18,294 nucleotides of DNA from Bacillota bacterium (GTDB lineage Bacteria > Bacillota > Clostridia > Christensenellales > Aristaeellaceae), in NCBI GenBank assembly GCA_023415715.1, contig JAEZJP010000242.1, positions 1 to 18,294 of the forward strand, given 5' to 3'. Shown piece by piece: positions 13,990 through 18,294 of this stretch; positions within the stretch are counted from its first letter, which is position 1, and each line of letters begins with the position of its first letter. Below the pieces are notes generated by a model. It was not told where the DNA came from. It saw nothing but the letters and a program-made list of their open reading frames with translations, and searched no databases. Position numbers and translations under genes: made by a program.

Positions 13990-15886
13990 ACGAGTAATCG
14001 GACGCATAGTAACAATAAGCCATAATAATGTAATAGCTGAACTATCGAGCGATTTGGGAAGCTATATCAGTATTTATGATGGTATACGTTTTGTTGGAGA
14101 AATTGGTTCCTATGTTGCAATTGATGATATCAATAGGCGTATTATCGCTGAAATTGTCGCTGTAGATGAGAAAAATGAAATGTCCTCGGAACGTTTGAAC
14201 AAAGCTGGGAGCCGCCGATATTTGAGGATAAGCTTAGTTGGCGAAATCTCCAATAGAACATTCAATTTTGGTGTGACAAAAATGCCACCAATCTTTTCAG
14301 AAATAAAGATGATTAGTGAATGTGATTTACAGCTAATGCTTGATATAAGCGATGATGTAGAAATAGCCGGTGAGTCCAAAACTAAACTTAAAGTGATTCC
14401 AATTGGAACATCAGTTATGTTTCCAGACTACGCCGTAAAAGTTAAACTTAATGAGTTTTTTGGATTCCACTTTGCAGTATTTGGAAATACTGGTTCTGGT
14501 AAATCAAACACTATTGCTCAAATGATTCAAACAGTATTTCTGAAAAGAAATTTATCTGCCCGTGGTGCGAAATTCATTGTATTTGACTCAAACGGCGAAT
14601 ATGAAACTGCCTTTAAAAGCATACCTGAAAACAATCCAGAAATTAGTATTAAGTTCCTTAGTACATCAATAGATGCAAATGAGAGATTTGAAATACCTGT
14701 ATGGGCGTTAAGTGTCGATGATTGGGCAGTATTACTTCATGCTTCCGAGAAAACACAAGTTCCAATAATTAGTAGAGCATTAGACATGATTCGCATATTT
14801 GATGATGTTGATGATGATAATAACTCTAATTCCATAAAAAATCACATAATAGCATCAGTTATAAAGGATGTGTTATCGAGCAATGAGAACCCAACAACAC
14901 AAAACTCTAAAATACTAATGGCTTTAAGTAAATTCAAAACAAATGAAATATCACTTGTTACAACTATTTACACCAACAAAGATGCCGATGTTAATAAAGA
15001 CAAATACAACAATAATGTAACTCCTTCAACACTTTCCATTTCTGAGGCTATTAGTTTATCATTTGCTAAAATGTATGCACCAGTAAGCCTAATGGAGTTT
15101 TGCAATAAATTTATTCTGCCTAATATAAGCGACTTGCTTGATGGAAGACGTTTGATTCCATATTCACTTAAACGTTTCTCAGAAGCGGTTGAATTTGCAG
15201 TTCTTTATGAAGGTAGCATAAACTCATCAAGGATATATGAGTATACATCAACATTAGTCACACGATTAAAACACTTATCAGAAAGCGAACAAGGAAGCTA
15301 TTTCGCAAAAACCAAATTTTCTACTATTGAAGACTATATTATTGACATTATCGGAAATTCACAATTGCTCAATATAGACATAAGCAGTTTGGATGATACT
15401 GCTACAGAAGTTATTACAAAAGTTTTCTCAAAAATGCTGTTTGACTATATGCGAAATCTAAAACCAAGGAACTCAATGCCAGTAAATTTAATACTCGAAG
15501 AAGCACATCGCTTTATCCGAACAGATATGGATTACGGAGTGCTAGGTTACAATATTTTTGAACGTATAGCAAAAGAAGGGCGAAAATATGGTTTGCTAAT
15601 GGGAATTTCTTCTCAACGGCCAAGTGAACTATCAAAGACAGTAGTTTCTCAGTGTAGTAACTTTATTATTCATAAAATACAAAATCCTGATGATATACAG
15701 TATATATCTAGGATGGTTCCTTATGTTAATCAGGGAATAGTAGATAGAATAACATACTTACGGAGAGGTTATGCCCTTGTTTTTGGCACAGCAATCAATT
15801 TGCCCACCTTAACAACTTTTGAAAGAGCAAATCCGACACCTAACAGTGGGAACTCAAAAATTGTTGAAAAGTGGTACATAGAATAA
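13982..15886 (+). CDS. herA: HerA-type hexameric ATPase/translocase, partner of the SIR2 NADase
   Basis: The predicted protein has 634 residues. The N-terminal HAS-barrel lies at about 1-60, starting MNERVIGRIVTISHNNVIAE. The FtsK/HerA-like RecA fold follows, with Walker A GNTGSGKS (168-175) and the FDSNGEYE segment (201-208). Walker B LILEEAHR (503-510) and a late motif SSQRPSELSK with Arg546 (a likely arginine finger or sensor) complete it. HerA proteins form hexameric rings; in SIR2-HerA defence they scaffold and activate the SIR2 subunits. The ATG at 13982 has TGGGGA at good spacing. An in-frame ATG at 13967 lies upstream. The gene overlaps the SIR2 stop by 8 bp, so the pair is translationally coupled. 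There is no NurA nuclease gene nearby, which argues for a defence role rather than end resection. Confidence 0.9.
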   Translation: MNERVIGRIVTISHNNVIAELSSDLGSYISIYDGIRFVGEIGSYVAIDDINRRIIAEIVAVDEKNEMSSERLNKAGSRRYLRISLVGEISNRTFNFGVTKMPPIFSEIKMISECDLQLMLDISDDVEIAGESKTKLKVIPIGTSVMFPDYAVKVKLNEFFGFHFAVFGNTGSGKSNTIAQMIQTVFLKRNLSARGAKFIVFDSNGEYETAFKSIPENNPEISIKFLSTSIDANERFEIPVWALSVDDWAVLLHASEKTQVPIISRALDMIRIFDDVDDDNNSNSIKNHIIASVIKDVLSSNENPTTQNSKILMALSKFKTNEISLVTTIYTNKDADVNKDKYNNNVTPSTLSISEAISLSFAKMYAPVSLMEFCNKFILPNISDLLDGRRLIPYSLKRFSEAVEFAVLYEGSINSSRIYEYTSTLVTRLKHLSESEQGSYFAKTKFSTIEDYIIDIIGNSQLLNIDISSLDDTATEVITKVFSKMLFDYMRNLKPRNSMPVNLILEEAHRFIRTDMDYGVLGYNIFERIAKEGRKYGLLMGISSQRPSELSKTVVSQCSNFIIHKIQNPDDIQYISRMVPYVNQGIVDRITYLRRGYALVFGTAINLPTLTTFERANPTPNSGNSKIVEKWYIE

Positions 15887-15924
15887 ATCATTTGATTCTG
15901 ATGATAAAGTTTTCCTGGAAAGGG

Positions 15925-15971
15925 TGCGGGGAAACCTTCTTTCTCAAAAGGAGGTTTCCCCGCATTATTTT
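15925..15971 (+). terminator. Strong hairpin terminator after the SIR2-HerA operon
   Basis: TGCGGGGAAACCT (15925-15937) pairs perfectly with AGGTTTCCCCGCA (15952-15964), a 13-bp stem with a 14-nt loop. A T-rich stretch TTATTTT follows on the plus strand. It lies between the convergent herA and lepA stops and probably serves both, though the minus-strand side has no T tract. Confidence 0.8.
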
Positions 15972-15998
15972 CCTCGTTATATCCCCGTCTCTCCCCCG

Positions 15999-17801
15999 TC
16001 AGTCCATCTTGAGAACGGCCATGAAGGCTTCGCTGGGCAGTTCGACGGTACCGAACTGGCGCATGCGTTTTTTGCCTTCCTTTTGCTTTTCAAGAAGCTT
16101 CTTTTTGCGGGTGATGTCGCCGCCATAGCACTTGGCCAGAACGTCCTTGCGCAGGGCCTTGACGGTTTCCCGGGCGATGACCTTGCCGCCAATGGCAGCC
16201 TGGATGGGAATTTCGAACATCTGCCGCGGAATGACATCCCGAAGCTTTTCAGCAATGATCCGGCCCCGGTTATAAGCCTTGTCCCGGTGCACGATCAGGG
16301 AGAAAGCGTCGCACAGATCGCCGTTTAGGAGCATGTCCAGCTTGACCAGGTCGCTTTCCTGGTAGCCTTTGAGCTCATAGTCAAAGGAAGCATAGCCACG
16401 GGAGCGGCTCTTGATCTGGTCAAAGAAATCGTAAATGATTTCATTGAGGGGGATGTTATAGTTGAGCTTGACGCGGCTGCCCTCGTACTGCATATCCAGG
16501 AAGGTAGCCCGCTTTTCCTGGCACAGGTCCATGATCGCGCCTACGGCATCCTGGGGCGTATAGATGGTGGCGTGAACGAAGGGTTCCTCCATCTTGGCGA
16601 TTTCGCCGGCGGGGGGCAGGTTGGTGGGATTGTCGATGGAGAGCTCATCGCCGTTTGTTTTGGTGATGCGGTAGATAACGCTTGGGGCGGTGGTCACCAG
16701 GTTCAGGTCGAACTCCCGCTCCAGCCGCTCCTGGATGATTTCCATGTGCAAAAGCCCAAGGAACCCGCAGCGGAAGCCATAGCCCAGCGCGACGGAGGTC
16801 TCCGGCTCAAAGGAGAGGGAAGCATCGTTCATGCGAAGCTTTTCCAACGCGTCCTTGAGGTCCGGATAATCCGCGCCGTCTGCGGGATAGATTCCGCAGA
16901 AAACCATAGGGGTTACTTGCCGGTAGCCGGGCAGCGCCGTTTCGGCCGGCCTTAACGCATCGGTGATCGTATCGCCCACGCGGGTATCCCGCACATCTTT
17001 AATGGAAGCGGAAACGTAGCCTACATCGCCAGGCAAAAGCTCTTCGCAGGGGGCATAGCCGGGTCGGAAGGTGCCCACCTCCACGATGTCAAACTCACCT
17101 TTGCCCGCCATAAGCCGCATGCGCATGCCGGGCTTGATCCTCCCCTGCATCACGCGCACAAAACAAATGGCTCCTTTGTAATTGTCATAGAAGGCGTCGA
17201 ATATCAAAGCCTGCAGCGGCGCATCCTCATCGCCCGTGGGCGGCGGGATGTACTTTATAATGGCCTCCAGCACCTCGTCGATGCCGATGCCCATTTTGGC
17301 CGAAACCAGCGGAGCGTAGGAAGCATCCAGGCCGATGACTTCCTCAATTTCCTTGCGGACTTCCTCGGGCCGGGCGCTGGGCAGGTCGATTTTGTTGATG
17401 ACGGGCACCGTCTCCAGGTTATGTTCCAGGGCCATGTACACATTGGCCAGCGTCTGCGCCTCAATGCCCTGGGTGGCGTCCACCACCAGGATGGCGCCTT
17501 CGCAGGCTGCCAGTGCGCGGCTCACCTCGTAGGAAAAGTCCACATGGCCGGGGGTGTCGATCAAATGCAGCGTGTACGTTTCGCCGTCCTTGGCGGTATA
17601 GCTCATGCGCACAGCCTTGCTTTTGATGGTGATGCCCCGCTCACGCTCCAGCTCCATGCTGTCCAGAATCTGTTCCACCATCTCCCGCTGCTGGAACACG
17701 CCCGTCTTTTCCAAAAGCCGGTCGGCCAAAGTAGACTTGCCATGGTCGATGTGAGCGATGATACAGAAGTTGCGGATATGGTCAAGGCGGCCTGCTGCCA
17801 A
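15999..17801 (-). CDS. lepA: Elongation factor 4 (LepA), ribosomal back-translocase GTPase
   Basis: A 600-residue translational GTPase, the normal family length. Motifs are AHIDHGKS (16-23), switch I RERGITIKS, DTPGHVDF (82-89) and NKID (136-139). The EF-G-like domains II, III and V follow, and the LepA-specific C-terminal domain ends KKLLEKQKEGKKRMRQFG. LepA acts on stalled or mistranslocated ribosomes and helps in 30S assembly. The frame opens at 17816, but that TTG lies within GGAGGGA, which is the ribosome binding site. The start is therefore the TTG at 17799-17801, 6-7 nt downstream of it. In Bacillus lepA is transcribed in the same direction as hrcA; here the two are divergent. Confidence 0.96.
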   Translation of the reverse strand: MAAGRLDHIRNFCIIAHIDHGKSTLADRLLEKTGVFQQREMVEQILDSMELERERGITIKSKAVRMSYTAKDGETYTLHLIDTPGHVDFSYEVSRALAACEGAILVVDATQGIEAQTLANVYMALEHNLETVPVINKIDLPSARPEEVRKEIEEVIGLDASYAPLVSAKMGIGIDEVLEAIIKYIPPPTGDEDAPLQALIFDAFYDNYKGAICFVRVMQGRIKPGMRMRLMAGKGEFDIVEVGTFRPGYAPCEELLPGDVGYVSASIKDVRDTRVGDTITDALRPAETALPGYRQVTPMVFCGIYPADGADYPDLKDALEKLRMNDASLSFEPETSVALGYGFRCGFLGLLHMEIIQERLEREFDLNLVTTAPSVIYRITKTNGDELSIDNPTNLPPAGEIAKMEEPFVHATIYTPQDAVGAIMDLCQEKRATFLDMQYEGSRVKLNYNIPLNEIIYDFFDQIKSRSRGYASFDYELKGYQESDLVKLDMLLNGDLCDAFSLIVHRDKAYNRGRIIAEKLRDVIPRQMFEIPIQAAIGGKVIARETVKALRKDVLAKCYGGDITRKKKLLEKQKEGKKRMRQFGTVELPSEAFMAVLKMD

Positions 17802-17847
17802 ACTAGATCCCTCCAAAGCCCGGTTGGGCTATCTTTTCAATTCTTTC

Positions 17848-17876
17848 ATCATAGCGGATTTCCCCAAAGATTGCAA
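17848..17876 (-). promoter_or_regulatory. lepA promoter
   Basis: On the minus strand, TTGCAA (17876-17871) and TATGAT (17853-17848) are spaced by 17 bp, about 47 bp upstream of the TTG start. The leader contains the small hairpin AGCCC/GGGCT at about 17817-17830. Confidence 0.65.
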
Positions 17877-17979
17877 CATATGCATCGTTTTTGCCTTAAA
17901 CCTATGATCCAAAAACTTTTCTTCATTAAAGACACACTTCAGCTACTGTTAAAATTTCATTGGAATACCCTTACTGGTA

Positions 17980-18008
17980 TTGACAAACCAACTGAGGAGT
18001 GCTATCTT
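17980..18008 (+). promoter_or_regulatory. hrcA (heat-shock operon) promoter
   Basis: TTGACA (17980-17985), a 17-bp spacer and TATCTT (18003-18008) point toward hrcA. The CIRCE operator starts 10 bp after the -10 box, so HrcA bound there would block initiation or early elongation. Confidence 0.85.
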
Positions 18009-18017
18009 ATCACCAGG

Positions 18018-18044
18018 TTAGCACTCACAAGCAGCGAGTGCTAA
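18018..18044. promoter_or_regulatory. CIRCE operator (HrcA binding site)
   Basis: TTAGCACTC (18018-18026), a 9-bp spacer and GAGTGCTAA (18036-18044) exactly match the CIRCE consensus TTAGCACTC-N9-GAGTGCTAA. It is the binding site of the HrcA repressor, whose own gene starts 39 bp downstream, so the operon is autoregulated and heat inducible. An extra half-like sequence, GAGTGCTAT, occurs at 17997-18005. Confidence 0.97.
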
Positions 18045-18082
18045 CAAAAAGGAAAGCATACGGTAAGGAAGGAGGCGAAGCT

Positions 18083-18294
18083 ATGGACGAGCGGAAATTC
18101 CGCATCCTGCAGGCGATCATCGACGACTATATCCTGACCGCTGTGCCGGTGGGAAGCCGCACCATATCCAAAAAATACGACATGGGCCTTAGCTCCGCCA
18201 CCATCCGCAATGAAATGAGCGACCTGGAGGAACTGGGCTACCTGGACCAGCCCCACGTATCCGCCGGGCGCATCCCAAGCGTAAAAGCCTACCG
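18083..18294 (+). CDS. hrcA: Heat-inducible transcription repressor HrcA, N-terminal part (runs off the window)
   Basis: The ATG at 18083 follows GGAAGGAGG and opens a frame that continues to the window end (70 codons seen). It reads MDERKFRILQAIIDDYILTA, then PVGSRTISKKYDMGLSSATI and RNEMSDLEELGYL. This is the winged-helix DNA-binding domain of HrcA, followed by the conserved segment SAGRIPSVKAYR. HrcA represses class I heat-shock genes (grpE-dnaK-dnaJ, groES-groEL) by binding CIRCE, and its folding depends on GroEL. A perfect CIRCE and a consensus promoter lie directly upstream. grpE and dnaK would be expected downstream, outside the window. Confidence 0.97.
   Translation, partial: MDERKFRILQAIIDDYILTAVPVGSRTISKKYDMGLSSATIRNEMSDLEELGYLDQPHVSAGRIPSVKAY

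Noticed and set aside
17421..18044. 207-codon plus-strand ORF opposite the lepA start
   Set aside because: It is a shadow of lepA that continues through two promoters and the CIRCE site, so it is not a gene.
1..18294. CRISPR arrays, tRNA or rRNA genes, transposases, integrases
   Set aside because: I looked on both strands and saw no regularly spaced repeats, no tRNA- or rRNA-like sequence and no recombinase motifs in the window.

Overview
The window looks like a chromosomal segment of a Gram-positive Clostridia-type bacterium (Firmicutes). The evidence is the block ylxM-ffh-rpsP-khpA-rimM-trmD, a perfect CIRCE operator in front of hrcA, AGGAGG-type ribosome binding sites and several TTG/GTG starts. 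The species cannot be named from this sequence. By eye the core genes are GC-rich, roughly 50-55%. A stretch from about 12.5 to 15.9 kb is clearly AT-rich and reads as acquired DNA.

Left part (1-5.5 kb). The 5' end of alaS lies on the minus strand. It is divergent from a cassette of two ABC exporters on the plus strand. The first is a MacB/FtsX-type ATPase plus a large permease. A consensus promoter and a roughly 260-nt leader precede it. The leader holds a Trp/Arg-rich 25-codon upstream ORF, an antiterminator hairpin and a mutually exclusive intrinsic terminator, so it looks like a ribosome-mediated attenuator. The second exporter is an ABC-2 type ATPase/permease pair with its own promoter.

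Centre (5.5-10 kb, minus strand). This is the translation and secretion operon, read from right to left: ylxM, ffh, rpsP, khpA, rimM, trmD, then an unrecognised small membrane protein. A good promoter lies upstream of ylxM. Two repeat-like inverted structures interrupt the operon, at 7839-7926 and 9381-9499.

Accessory part (10-15.9 kb, plus strand). Three tandem paralogues of the CBO0543-type five-helix membrane protein come first. About 320 bp packed with perfect hairpins follow. Next is a decayed 123-bp second copy of the ylxM 5' end. Last is a two-gene SIR2-HerA anti-phage system with its own promoter and a strong terminator hairpin.

Right part (15.9-18.3 kb). lepA (minus strand) is divergent from the start of hrcA (plus strand). 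The hrcA promoter overlaps heat-shock control by CIRCE.

The most interesting signals are the attenuator leader of the ABC exporter, the ylxM fragment that marks a likely insertion or duplication junction, and the array of tandem CBO0543 genes plus hairpins next to the SIR2-HerA defence pair.
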